64,000 bases of DNA, from the NCBI RefSeq assembly GCF_014649335.1, contig NZ_BMSV01000005.1, forward strand, positions 463,493-527,492. Direction: 5' to 3'. Shown in pieces: positions 52,233 through 61,013 of the stretch; the first letter of the stretch is position 1, and every line of letters starts with the position of its first letter. A program made the translations under genes and the position numbers. The notes below the pieces were generated by a model. That model made no database searches. It was not told where the DNA came from and was given only the letters and a program-made list of their open reading frames with translations. The stretch comes from Streptomyces roseolilacinus. Its GTDB lineage: Bacteria; Actinomycetota; Actinomycetes; Streptomycetales; Streptomycetaceae.

Positions 52233-53128
52233 ACACCGGCGCCCACGCCGACAGCCGGGCCGGAAGGCCGGAGATCCCCACCCGGCTGCTCGTGCACGCC
52301 CTGGTCCGCGAGGACGGCACCGTCGACACCGACGAACTCCACACCGTCGCCGGCCTCCTCGGCATGACCGACCAGCAGGTCAGGCTCTGCGTCAAACGCC
52401 TCGTCGTCGAGGGCCGGTTCACCCGGGAGGGCCGGGGCCGCAAAGCCGTCCTCCACGCCGTGGCGGACGTCACCGGGGCCTTCGCGCCCGACGCCGCCTT
52501 CGTCCGCCACGCCTACCGGCAGGACACCGGCCTCGCCCCCTGGGACGGCACCTGGCACCTGTTCGCCTTCGCCGTCCCCGAATCCCGCCGCACCGCCCGC
52601 GACGCGCTGCGCGAACACCTCCTCCACCTCGGCGCCGCACCCGTCCACAGCGGCCTGTACGTCACCGCCAACCCCGTGGCCGAGCTCGTCGACGCCGAGG
52701 CCCGGCGCCTCGGCGTCCTCGACGCCCTCACCCGCCTGACCACCACCGACCTGAGGATCGGCGACACCACCGAACCCCGCGCGCTGGCCGCCGCGCTGTG
52801 GCCGCTCACCGGGATCACCGAACGGTACGAACACCTCGCCGCCTTCGCCGAAGCCCTCCGGGCCCGGCTCGCCGAGGAGCCGCAGCCGTCGGACGCCGAG
52901 CGGCTCACCCTGGCCGTCGAACTCGCCGCCCTGTTCACCGCGGCCATGACCCCCGACCCGCTCCTGCCGCCGGAACTCCTGCCGCAGCCCTGGCCCGGCA
53001 CCCGCGCCCGCCGCCTGACGGCCGACTGCTGGAACCACCTCGACCCACCCGCGCGGACCGGAGGGAGCCCCGCCCCGCGCCTGTTCACGCTCTACGCCGA
53101 CGCGCTGCGCCCGGTGGACGGCGGGTAG
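52229..53128 (+). CDS. PaaX-family transcriptional regulator
   Basis: A 299-residue protein with an N-terminal winged helix (about 15-75: TRLLVHALVREDGTVDTDELHTVAGLLGMTDQQ pattern) and the PaaX core WDGTWHLFAFAVPESRRTARDALREHLLHLGAAPVHSGLYV. A C-terminal helical PaaX_C region follows. PaaX proteins repress catabolic genes and respond to CoA thioesters such as phenylacetyl-CoA. The overlap with the upstream acetyltransferase gene (ATGA) and a palindrome before that gene suggest autoregulation. Confidence 0.86.
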   Translation: MNTGAHADSRAGRPEIPTRLLVHALVREDGTVDTDELHTVAGLLGMTDQQVRLCVKRLVVEGRFTREGRGRKAVLHAVADVTGAFAPDAAFVRHAYRQDTGLAPWDGTWHLFAFAVPESRRTARDALREHLLHLGAAPVHSGLYVTANPVAELVDAEARRLGVLDALTRLTTTDLRIGDTTEPRALAAALWPLTGITERYEHLAAFAEALRARLAEEPQPSDAERLTLAVELAALFTAAMTPDPLLPPELLPQPWPGTRARRLTADCWNHLDPPARTGGSPAPRLFTLYADALRPVDGG

Positions 53129-53160
53129 CGCACGAGCGAGGGACGCGCCCCGCTCCACGA

Positions 53161-53191
53161 GGCCGCCCCGCCGTGGTCCGGCGGGGCGGCC
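53161..53191. terminator. Bidirectional terminator between PaaX and the FlK-like gene
   Basis: A perfect 12-bp stem (53161-53172 with 53180-53191) and a 7-base loop lie between convergent genes. It marks the left edge of the biosynthetic cluster. Confidence 0.75.
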
Positions 53192-53233
53192 CGGTCGTTT
53201 CCGGCTCCCGGCCGGGGCGGTCGCCCCGGCCGC

Positions 53234-53674
53234 TCACGCCTCCCGGTCGGCGGCGGGGAGGCGCGGGGCGAGCCGTTCCGTGAACCGCGCGCGGTTGATC
53301 ACGGCCCGGGTGTGCCGTCCGCTGAGGACGGTGGCGGCGGAGTCGCGGGCCTCGACGTCGAAGACGAGCTTGCGGCCCTCGACGCCGGTCAGGGTCGCCG
53401 AGACGGTGACCTCCTCGCCGACCGGGGTGGGGGCGAGGTGGGCGGAGTCGTGCGCCAGGCCCACGGTCATGTCCTCGTCGGTGACGGCCGGGTCCAGCAC
53501 CCTCATCGCGGCGATCTCGCTCAGCCACAGGAGGACGGGGGTGGCGAGGACGGGCAGGTCGTTGCCCCAGTTGGTGGCGGCGTCGTCGTCGCCGACCCGG
53601 TGGACGACGGTGGCGCTCCTGCCGATCAGGGAGGCGAGGTCCGCGGTGGCGGCCTGTGCGGGCGTGCTGGTCAT
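53234..53674 (-). CDS. Fluoroacetyl-CoA thioesterase (FlK)-like hotdog thioesterase
   Basis: A 146-residue single hotdog domain. The catalytic triad of FlK (Thr42, Glu50, His76) is matched exactly with an offset of three: Thr45 in ATPVLLW, Glu53 in SEIAAM and His79 in SAHLAPTPVG. The C-terminal LVFDVEARDS and a HTRAVINRARF tail are also typical. FlK protects the fluoroacetate producer by hydrolysing fluoroacetyl-CoA. Many relatives are general CoA thioesterases. Here it is the last gene of the minus-strand cluster and could remove a toxic CoA ester derived from the product. Confidence 0.87.
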   Translation of the reverse strand: MTSTPAQAATADLASLIGRSATVVHRVGDDDAATNWGNDLPVLATPVLLWLSEIAAMRVLDPAVTDEDMTVGLAHDSAHLAPTPVGEEVTVSATLTGVEGRKLVFDVEARDSAATVLSGRHTRAVINRARFTERLAPRLPAADREA

Positions 53675-53819
53675 GGCTGATCCCTCGATGTCGGAGTGGT
53701 GGCTTGCTGGGTTCTCGACGGTGGTCGTCCGCCGCCCGCGCGGGCCGCCGGCGAGCGCGTCGTCGGCCCGCGCGCGGGCACGGCGGGGGCGGGGACGGGG
53801 GACAGGGGACGGAGTACGG

Positions 53820-55097
53820 TCAGGAGGCCTGTGGCGCGGCGCCGCCGGCGGCCGGCCGGGTGTACACGGTCATGGGCACCGCCACGGCGCAGACGACGCA
53901 GCCGGCGAGGACCAGGACCGGGCGAGGGCCGAAGTGGCTGCCGATGACGCCGGCGAGGGCGGACCCCACCGGCAGGCAGCCGAAGGCGATCAGCCGGTAC
54001 GCCGACGTCACCCGGCCGAGGAGGTGCTGCGGGACGGTGCGCTGACGGTACGACACGGTGACGACGTTGATGAGGATGAGCAGGCCGGTGCACCCCAGCC
54101 CGACGCCCAGGACGGCCACCGTCGGGCGGACCCCCGGCAGGAGGAAGCCGGCCGCCATCCCCGCGAGTCCCAGCGCCATGCAGAGGCGCGCTCCCAGCCG
54201 GCTGATGGCGGGGGCGGACAGCAGGCTGACGACGAGGCCGCTGACGCCGGCGACCATCAGCAGCGAACCGTAGGAGGCGCTGCTCAGCCCCAGCGGGCCC
54301 GGGGGCAGCGCCAGCACGGGCAGGGCGGCGTAGACCGCGGCCCAGGCCAGGTTCAGGGCGCCCACGCCCAGGGCGTAGACGAGCAGGGTGCGGTTGCCGA
54401 AGAGGAAGGCCAGACCGGTGCGGATGTCGGCCAGGACACCGGCACCGCCGGGGTGGTCCGGGCCGCCGGACGCGGAGGCCGCCGGGGACGTCCCCCCGGA
54501 GGCGGGCAGGGCCAGCAGCGCCAGGACGGTGGCCAGGTACAGCAGGGCGGTGGCGCCGAAGGCCAGCCCGGCGGACAGGCCGAGCAGCATGCCGCCGACG
54601 GGCGGGCCCGCCATCTGGTTGGTGGTGATCTCGGCGGCCTGCAGCCGCGAGTTGGCGCGTTCCAGCTGGTTCGGCGCGACCAGACCGGGGGTGGTGGTGT
54701 GGAAGGCCGTGTCGAAGACCGTCTCACCGATGCCGAGGAGGAACGCGGCCACGGCGAGCACGGCGATGTCGGCCCGGCCGAGCGCCAGTAACAGCGCCGT
54801 GGTCCCGAGGACGACGACGCGCCCGCTGTTGACGATGCGCATGAGCCGGCGCTCGTCGCACCGGTCGACGAGGAGGCCGGAGAAGAGCGCGAAGAGCAAC
54901 CACGGGGCCCTCGACATGGCCGCGACCAGGGCCACCCCGCCCGCGCCGCCGCCCAGGTGGACGGCGGTGACGGGCAGGGCGACCTGGTAGATGCCGTCAG
55001 CCAGGTTCGAGCCCGCGCACGCGTGCCAGAGCCAGACGAAGGGACGTCCGAGGGTGGTGGTCGGCGGGCTGTCGGACGCCAGGGGGGTTGTGGTCAT
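53820..55097 (-). CDS. MFS exporter (EntS-like MFS_3 type)
   Basis: A 425-residue transporter starting at ATG 55097 behind GAGGACC. It has about twelve hydrophobic segments, a DRCDERRLMRIVNSGR loop after helix 2 and LERANSRLQAAEITTNQMAGPPVGGMLLG after helix 4, both characteristic of the EntS/MFS_3 group that exports siderophores and other small metabolites. It lies between the FlK-like and acyl-CoA dehydrogenase genes, and so is the presumed product exporter of the cluster. Confidence 0.87.
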   Translation of the reverse strand: MTTTPLASDSPPTTTLGRPFVWLWHACAGSNLADGIYQVALPVTAVHLGGGAGGVALVAAMSRAPWLLFALFSGLLVDRCDERRLMRIVNSGRVVVLGTTALLLALGRADIAVLAVAAFLLGIGETVFDTAFHTTTPGLVAPNQLERANSRLQAAEITTNQMAGPPVGGMLLGLSAGLAFGATALLYLATVLALLALPASGGTSPAASASGGPDHPGGAGVLADIRTGLAFLFGNRTLLVYALGVGALNLAWAAVYAALPVLALPPGPLGLSSASYGSLLMVAGVSGLVVSLLSAPAISRLGARLCMALGLAGMAAGFLLPGVRPTVAVLGVGLGCTGLLILINVVTVSYRQRTVPQHLLGRVTSAYRLIAFGCLPVGSALAGVIGSHFGPRPVLVLAGCVVCAVAVPMTVYTRPAAGGAAPQAS

Positions 55098-55144
55098 CAG
55101 GTCCTCGTTCGGTTCGCGTGCGCGGGCTTCCGGGGGAACCGCCG

Positions 55145-56347
55145 TCAGTCCGTGTGGTGCGCCAGCATCTGGTTGAGGATGTTCTTGCGCTGCATCTCGG
55201 TGGTTCCCCCGGCGATAAGGGTGCCCAGGGCGTCCTGGACGATGCGGGTCAACGGCCCCCGCATGTACCCCGCGTGGCCGTGCAGGCGCATCAGGTTCTG
55301 CGCGGCCTCCACCAGCCCCTCGGACCCGGTCAGCTTCGCCACCGAACAGCGCAGGGACGCCTCCGGGTCGCCGGCGACCAGCGCGTCGATGCCGGCCAGC
55401 GCCGTCGCCCGGGCGACCTCGATGGTGATGCGGATGTCGGTGAGGCGGCCCTGTACGTACTGGTGCTCCAGGATCGGCGTGCCGAACGCCTCGCGCCGGC
55501 GGGCGAAGGAGACGACCTTGTCGAGCTGCGGCTCCAGGAAGGCCGCGGCGACGAGACCGTACAGGGCGCGGTCGAAGCTGATGATGTCGTACAGCGTGCG
55601 CAGCCCCTCGCCGGGGGCGCCCAGGACGGCGCCCTCCGGCAGGGCCACCTCCTCCAGCCGGATGGCGCCCGTGGGGCTCGTCCGCAGCCCGAAGAGCTCC
55701 TCGGCCGGGCCGCGGCGGACACCCGGGCTGTGCAGGTTCACCAGGAACAGCGTGATGTCGCGGCGGCCGAGCTCGGGCACGCGGCCGAGGATGAGCGCCC
55801 GGTCGGCGACGGGGGCGTTCGTGATGTGGTCCTTCGTCCCGGTCAGGCTCCACCCGTCGGAGGTGCGGACGGCGGTGGTGCGGGTGCGGGCGACGTCGGA
55901 CCCGCCGTGCGGCTCGGTCAGGGCGGTGGCCCCGACGGCCCCCTTCATCAGGGACGGCAGGACCGTGCGGTGGTGGTACTCGCCGCCGTGCTCGACCAGG
56001 GCGCGCACCAGACCGGCGTGGGCGATCAGGGAGAGCACGAAACCGAGGTCGTCGCCCTCGCGGGCGATGTCGGCGATGCGCTCGGCCAGGTCCCGCCAGG
56101 TGCCCCCGGCACCGCCCAGGTGCTCCGGGACACCGACCCGCCACAGGCCGTGGTCCGCCAGGCGCTGCCAGGACAGGCGGTCGAGGATCTCGGCCCGGTA
56201 CGCGCCGTCGGCGCGGGGGGCGATGTGGGTGCGGGCGAACTCGGCGAAGGTGGGGTCGGGCGGGAGGACTCCCCGGCCGCCCCGGGCCTCCCCCAGGCGG
56301 GGGAGGGGGCCGGCGGGGTCGGACGAGGTGATGACGGGTGCGGTCAC
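55145..56347 (-). CDS. Acyl-CoA dehydrogenase-family flavoprotein
   Basis: A 400-residue protein with GGAGAA before GTG 56347. Family landmarks are WRVGVPEHLGGAGG, the FAD-binding ATALTEPHGGSDVARTRT loop, TGTKDHITNAPVADRAL, and LMRLHGHAGYMRG in the C-terminal helical domain. At the MCAD Glu376 position (usually EGT) it has Gly in IAGGTTEMQ. The catalytic base must therefore sit elsewhere, as in several bacterial branches, or the enzyme may do different chemistry such as oxygenation. It probably introduces a double bond into a CoA- or carrier-bound acyl group of the pathway. Confidence 0.87.
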   Translation of the reverse strand: MTAPVITSSDPAGPLPRLGEARGGRGVLPPDPTFAEFARTHIAPRADGAYRAEILDRLSWQRLADHGLWRVGVPEHLGGAGGTWRDLAERIADIAREGDDLGFVLSLIAHAGLVRALVEHGGEYHHRTVLPSLMKGAVGATALTEPHGGSDVARTRTTAVRTSDGWSLTGTKDHITNAPVADRALILGRVPELGRRDITLFLVNLHSPGVRRGPAEELFGLRTSPTGAIRLEEVALPEGAVLGAPGEGLRTLYDIISFDRALYGLVAAAFLEPQLDKVVSFARRREAFGTPILEHQYVQGRLTDIRITIEVARATALAGIDALVAGDPEASLRCSVAKLTGSEGLVEAAQNLMRLHGHAGYMRGPLTRIVQDALGTLIAGGTTEMQRKNILNQMLAHHTD

Positions 56348-56495
56348 GTGAGGGTTCTCCTGGCTCCTGGACGGGTGGCCGGTGCCGGCGCGGTACGCGG
56401 GGCACCGGATGGTCTCGGTCTCACGGCGGCGCGCGGTGGGCGCCGGGGTGCGGACGGCCGGTGGCGGGCGCCGGCCCGGGCAGCGGGTGGGGCGG

Positions 56496-57479
56496 TCAGT
56501 ACCAGCGCAGGACGAGCGCGCCGGCGGTCATGCCGCCGCCCACCGCGGCCAGCACGACGACGTCGCCGCGCCGGATGCGGCCCGCGGCGTGCGCCTCGGC
56601 CAGCGTGATGGGCACCGAGGCGGCCGCGGTGTTGCCGTAGCGTTCGACGGTGGTCGGGATCCGGTCCAGCGGGACGCCGGCCCGGGCGGCGCACTCCTCG
56701 ATCAGCCGGGCGTTGGCCTGGTGGGTGACGAGGACGTCCACGTCGCCGACGTCGAGCCCGGCCGCGCTGAGGGCCCCCTTGACGACGCGGGGGACGGCCT
56801 GGGTGGCGAAGTTCCACACCCGGCGCCCGTCCATGCGGAAGTAGTGGCGCCGCTCCCGCACCGTGCGCGCGTCCGCGGGTTCGGTGGCGCCGCCCGCCGG
56901 GATGCCGACCACGTCCAGCTGGGTGCTGTCGGCGATCAGGTCGCAGCCGAGGACGCCGTACCCGTCGGGTACGTGCCCCAGCACGGCGGCGCCCGCGCCG
57001 TCGCCGAAGAAGACGCAGGTGCCGCGGTCCTCGTAGTCGAGGATCCGGCTGTACGTCTCGCAGCCGACCACCATGACGCGGCGGTGCTGGGGGAAGCTCC
57101 CCATCAGCCCGGCGGCGGTGGCCGTGGCGTACACGAAGCCGCTGCACACCGCGCCGACGTCGAAGGCCGGCACGTGGGTCAGCCCCAGCTTGGCGTGGAC
57201 ATGGCAGGCCGTGGACGGCTGGATCCGGTCGGGCGAGCTGGTGGCCACCACCAGCGCGTCCAACTGCTCCGCCGCGAGGCCGCCGTTGTGCAGGGCGGCC
57301 ACCGCCGCCCGGTGCCCCAGGTCGGAGGTCGTCTCCTCCGGCCGGGCCCGGCGACGCTGCCGGATGCCGGTGCGGGAGGTGACCCAGGCGTCGGAGGTGT
57401 CCACGATCCGGGCGAGGTCGTCGTTGGTGACGACCTCGTCGGGCAGGTACGAGCCGGTGGCGAGGATGCCGATGGCCAT
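56496..57479 (-). CDS. 3-oxoacyl-ACP synthase III (KAS III, FabH)-like enzyme
   Basis: A 327-residue thiolase-fold enzyme with the KAS III triad: Cys112 in AVCSGF, His253 in THQANARLI and Asn283 in YGNTAAAS. The SRTGIRQRR motif near residue 35 and the GDGAGAAVLG loop are also conserved. Housekeeping FabH starts fatty acid synthesis. Cluster-borne copies start polyketides or transfer acyl groups (CerJ-like). No ACP or other ketosynthase is in the cluster, so it may condense or transfer a CoA-bound unit. It follows the aminotransferase gene after 18 bases. Confidence 0.9.
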   Translation of the reverse strand: MAIGILATGSYLPDEVVTNDDLARIVDTSDAWVTSRTGIRQRRRARPEETTSDLGHRAAVAALHNGGLAAEQLDALVVATSSPDRIQPSTACHVHAKLGLTHVPAFDVGAVCSGFVYATATAAGLMGSFPQHRRVMVVGCETYSRILDYEDRGTCVFFGDGAGAAVLGHVPDGYGVLGCDLIADSTQLDVVGIPAGGATEPADARTVRERRHYFRMDGRRVWNFATQAVPRVVKGALSAAGLDVGDVDVLVTHQANARLIEECAARAGVPLDRIPTTVERYGNTAAASVPITLAEAHAAGRIRRGDVVVLAAVGGGMTAGALVLRWY

Positions 57480-57497
57480 CGATCTGCTCCTTGGAGG

Positions 57498-58835
57498 TCA
57501 GGCTGCCAGCGGACGGCGGGAGGCGAGCACGTCGTGGTAGGCGGCGGTGAAACGTTCCAGCACCTCGTCGACCTGGCCGGGCGTGATGATCAGCGGGGGC
57601 GCGAAGACGACGGTGTCACCCATCGCCCGCAGCAGCAGGCCGTGCTGCTTCGCCGCCTCCAGGACCTCCCGCCCCAGCCGGCCGGGCTCCCCGCCGGCCT
57701 GCGCCGGGTCGAACTCCACCCCGCCGAGCAGCCCGTGGTGGCGGACGTCGCGGACCAGTTCGGCCCCGCGGAACTTCTCCAGCCCCCGCGCCAGGTGGGG
57801 GGCGACGTCGCGCACGTGGCCGGGGACGTCCCGCTCGTGCAGGATCGCCAGGGTCTCGCGGGCCACGGCGGCGGCCACGGGGTGGCCCGAGTAGGTGAAA
57901 CCGTGGCCGAACGTGCCGATCTGCCGGCTCCCCTCGGCCAGGACCTCGCTGACCCGCTCGCCGACCAGGGTCGCGGAGATGGGCAGGTACGAGGAGGACA
58001 GGCCCTTGGCGCTGGTGATGATGTCGGGGCGCAGGCCCAGGCCGGTGGTGGCGAACATCTCGCCGGTGCGGCCGTAGCCGGTGATGACCTCGTCGGCGAT
58101 GAACAGGATGCCGTGGCGGTCGAGGACCTCCTGGATCCGGGCGAAGTAGCCGGCCGGGGGGATGATGAGCCCGCCCGCGCCGAGGACCGGTTCGGAGATG
58201 AAGGCGGCGACGGTCTCGGGCCCGGCCTCCAGGACGAGGTTCTCGAAGTCCCTGACGAGCCAGTCGACCTGCTCCTCCTCGCTCATCCCGCGCGAGGCCG
58301 GGTGCAGCGGGTTCGGGCAGTGCGCCGCGAGGAAGTCGTCACTGGCCAGCCCGAAGCCGTGGGAGATGTGGGGCAGGCCGGTGGCCGACCCGGCGGCGAG
58401 GGTGGTGCCGTGGTACCCGCACTGGTGCGAGATGACCTTGCGGCGCTCCGGGCGGCCCTGCGCCCAGTGGTAGTAGCGGGCGAACTTGATGGCGCTGTCG
58501 TTCGCGTCCGAGCCGGAGTTGCCGAAGAAGACCCGGCCCATCGGTATCGGCGCGATCGCGGCGATGTCGTCGGCCAGGGCGAGCGCGACGTCGTTGGTGC
58601 GGTGGTTGAACGAGCCGTAGAACGGCAGCCGGCTCATCTGCTCCGTGGCCGCGCGCACCAGACGGGGCTCGCTGTAGCCGAGGGTCACGCTCCACAGGCC
58701 GGCGACGCCGTCGACGTACCAGCGGCCCTCCGCGTCGCGCACCTCGATGCCGGAGCCTTCGGTGATCACGTGCGGGGGTGTGTCCAGGTAGAGGGCGGTG
58801 TGGGGTTCGAGCATGCGGGTGGGTGCAGTGGACAT
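57498..58835 (-). CDS. Class III (omega) aminotransferase
   Basis: A 445-residue PLP enzyme. Motifs are [15 protein letters not shown] (phosphate cup), [25 protein letters not shown] with Asp248, and the Schiff-base Lys277 in TSAKGLSS. Class III enzymes transfer amino groups to aldehydes and ketones away from the alpha-carbon, for example to beta- or omega-positions. In this cluster it would aminate the carbonyl compound made by the KAS III, acyl-CoA dehydrogenase or SDR steps. It lies 30 bases behind the SDR gene. Confidence 0.92.
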   Translation of the reverse strand: MSTAPTRMLEPHTALYLDTPPHVITEGSGIEVRDAEGRWYVDGVAGLWSVTLGYSEPRLVRAATEQMSRLPFYGSFNHRTNDVALALADDIAAIAPIPMGRVFFGNSGSDANDSAIKFARYYHWAQGRPERRKVISHQCGYHGTTLAAGSATGLPHISHGFGLASDDFLAAHCPNPLHPASRGMSEEEQVDWLVRDFENLVLEAGPETVAAFISEPVLGAGGLIIPPAGYFARIQEVLDRHGILFIADEVITGYGRTGEMFATTGLGLRPDIITSAKGLSSSYLPISATLVGERVSEVLAEGSRQIGTFGHGFTYSGHPVAAAVARETLAILHERDVPGHVRDVAPHLARGLEKFRGAELVRDVRHHGLLGGVEFDPAQAGGEPGRLGREVLEAAKQHGLLLRAMGDTVVFAPPLIITPGQVDEVLERFTAAYHDVLASRRPLAA

Positions 58836-58865
58836 GATGGCTTCTTCCCGTGCGCGGGGCGGGGC

Positions 58866-59603
58866 TCAGCGGCCGCCGCCCACCTCGAGGACGGAACCGG
58901 TGATGTACGAGGCGGCCGGGGAGAGCAGGAAGACCGCGGCCTCCGCGACCTCCTCCGGGGTGCCGATGCGACCCATGGGCACGGTCGCCTTGAGGCGTTC
59001 GGGCCGGTCGGGGACCCCGTTCGCCTCGTGCAGTCCGGTGTGGATCAGACCCGGGGCGACGGCGTTGATCCGCACGCCGTCGGCCGCCGCCTCCTGGGCG
59101 GCCCCCCAGGTGTGGGCGTTCACGGCGGCCTTCAGGGCGGCGTAGTGGACCCACTCGCCGCCGCCGCCGGTCCGGGCGCCGGTGGAGGAGATGTTGACGA
59201 CGCACCCTCCCTCGCCCCCGCGGCTGCGGGCCATCGCCCGCAGCGCCTCCCGCGTGCACAGCACGACGCTGCGCAGCACGGCGCGGTACGCGGTGTCGAG
59301 CTGGCCGATGTCCAGGTCGATCACCCGCCCCAGACCGCCGGTGACGCCGGCGTTGTTGACGAGGGCCTCGAGCGGGCCGAGCTTGTCGGTGGCGGTCGCG
59401 AACAGCCGCGCCACCTCGTCCTCCTCCGTGACGTCGGCCTGGAGGGCCAGGGCCTCCACGCCCGCCTCCCGCACGTCGCGGACGACCTCCTCGGCGCCGG
59501 CGGCGCTGGTCCGGTAGTTGACGCACACCGGTCGTCCCAGCGCCGCCGCGCGGCGGGCGATGGCGGCACCGATGCCCTGGCCACCGCCGGTGATGAGGAT
59601 CAT
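58866..59603 (-). CDS. Short-chain dehydrogenase/reductase (SDR)
   Basis: A 245-residue classical SDR with the cofactor motif GGGQGIG (6-12), NNAGV, and the catalytic Ser140, Tyr155 and Lys159 in YAALK. Arg in the NYRTS stretch after the second strand suggests NADP(H). The C-terminal YITGSVLEVGGGR is typical of FabG-like members. It lies between the oxygenase gene (4 bases upstream) and the aminotransferase gene, and so would reduce or oxidise a beta-hydroxy/keto intermediate. Confidence 0.9.
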   Translation of the reverse strand: MILITGGGQGIGAAIARRAAALGRPVCVNYRTSAAGAEEVVRDVREAGVEALALQADVTEEDEVARLFATATDKLGPLEALVNNAGVTGGLGRVIDLDIGQLDTAYRAVLRSVVLCTREALRAMARSRGGEGGCVVNISSTGARTGGGGEWVHYAALKAAVNAHTWGAAQEAAADGVRINAVAPGLIHTGLHEANGVPDRPERLKATVPMGRIGTPEEVAEAAVFLLSPAASYITGSVLEVGGGR

Positions 59604-59607
59604 GCGA

Positions 59608-60606
59608 TCAGCCGTTGACGACGCCGTAGCGGTCGCCGAGGAAGAACTCCTCGAACGCCTGCCGGGTGTAGACGTTGTGGGTCTTCAGCAGCCACCGCTG
59701 CTTGAGCCCCTCCACGTCGTGGATCGCGTGCACCTCGCGGCCGTGGATCACGTGCCGGTTGGAGAAGGTGACCGAGTCGCCGGGCTTGGAGACGCGCATC
59801 CGCTTGCGGGCGTGCAGCGCGGCGACGAACCGGTCCAGTACCTGCTGGGCCTCCTCGTCCAGCCCGCGGGTGCGCCCCTCGAAGACCCGCGCGCCCTCGT
59901 CCCCGCTGAGGACGGCGTGGTCCTCGGCCCGCCGGCCCTCCAGGAGGTTGCCCTCCTGGGTCGACACGTCGTCGAAGGGCGTGTGGAAGCGCTTCTGCGT
60001 CAGGATCTCGCGGTCCGCGTCGCTCAGCTCCTCCAGGGCGTGGGCGGTGACCGTGAAGGTGGAGTACACCTCGTTGGTGGGGGTGTCGCGGAGCGTGAGG
60101 GTGTTGACGAAGTCCGGGCTGACGAAGTGGTTGGTGAAGTCGCGGTGGAACTTCAGCGTGCCGAGGGTCTTCTGCGACTGGGTGTTGAACATCGACTCCT
60201 TGGGGTAGATGTCGTGGAAGAAGTCACCGCCGTTGACGCTGAGGTGCCCGATGATCTCGGTGCCGGTCAGGACGGCGTAGGCGGCGAGGAACCCCTCCGC
60301 CACGAACGTCTTCTTCAGGCGGTACTTCTCCCGGACCGGGTCGGCCGAGTCGAACCGCGGCAGGTCGAGGTCGATGGGCGCGTTGCCGATCACGACGAGC
60401 GGGCGCTCGGCGAAGTCCCGCAGCATCGACATCTCGCAGAAGTCCGTGAACCTGCTGCCGATCCGCTGGTCGCGGTGGAGCCGGGAGACGTCGGAGATGT
60501 ACGAGTCGAAGTCGCTGTACGGGCTGGTGGCGATCTCGGTGAGCACCTTCCGCAGGGCGTCGCGCTCGGCGTCGGTGAAGACGAAGTCGTACTCGATCTG
60601 CTGCAT
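59608..60606 (-). CDS. Fe(II)/2-oxoglutarate-dependent oxygenase, clavaminate synthase/VioC-like
   Basis: A 332-residue TauD/CAS-type enzyme. ATG at 60606 follows GGAAGGA. The facial triad reads His154-Arg-Asp156 in LKFHRDF and His288 in NRHVIHGR; Arg304 (QRWLLK) would hold 2-oxoglutarate. Relatives such as VioC, OrfP and clavaminate synthase hydroxylate free or carrier-bound basic amino acids. Here it probably hydroxylates or desaturates an amino-acid-like precursor. It forms a tight gene block with the SDR and aminotransferase genes. Confidence 0.88.
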   Translation of the reverse strand: MQQIEYDFVFTDAERDALRKVLTEIATSPYSDFDSYISDVSRLHRDQRIGSRFTDFCEMSMLRDFAERPLVVIGNAPIDLDLPRFDSADPVREKYRLKKTFVAEGFLAAYAVLTGTEIIGHLSVNGGDFFHDIYPKESMFNTQSQKTLGTLKFHRDFTNHFVSPDFVNTLTLRDTPTNEVYSTFTVTAHALEELSDADREILTQKRFHTPFDDVSTQEGNLLEGRRAEDHAVLSGDEGARVFEGRTRGLDEEAQQVLDRFVAALHARKRMRVSKPGDSVTFSNRHVIHGREVHAIHDVEGLKQRWLLKTHNVYTRQAFEEFFLGDRYGVVNG

Positions 60607-61013
60607 GGTGCGTCCTTCCAGGAAGACGTGAGGGTGTGTACGGGTGTACGGCCGTGAGGCCGGGGAGGGGCCCGGCACCGGGGCGGGTGACCGCGTCCGC
60701 ACGGGGCGGACGCGGCGGGGAGGGCCCCGGTGGGGCCGGGCGCCCGTGGCGGCCGGGTGGTGCGGGCCGCCACGGCCGTGCGGGTACGCCGGTCGTACGC
60801 GCACGGATACGCCGCTCGCCGTCCGGCCGGACGACGGGGGCGTGCGAGGGCCGGCCGTGCGGTGACGGCCGTGCGGTGAGGGGGAGACCGGCCCACCGGG
60901 ACCGGGTGCCCGGTCGGCCGTGGTGCGCCGGCCCTGCCGGACCGCGCGGCGACGGGCCGTCGGAGGGCGCGGGCCGTGCCGTGGGTACGGCCGGTCAGGC
61001 CCGGCGGCGCGGG
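60607..61013. other. Intergenic gap inside the cluster, no gene
   Basis: These 407 bases are extremely GC-rich and contain runs of GCCGTGCG-type short repeats. No coding signature or hairpin with a T-tail was found. A second promoter for the oxygenase block may lie near its right end of transcription, at 60607-60700. Confidence 0.4.

Noticed and set aside
45187..53128. Joining this region to the 53-63 kb cluster as one biosynthetic locus
   Set aside because: Gene orientation changes several times and a strong bidirectional terminator at 53161-53191 separates them; a link through the adenylation protein is possible but unsupported.
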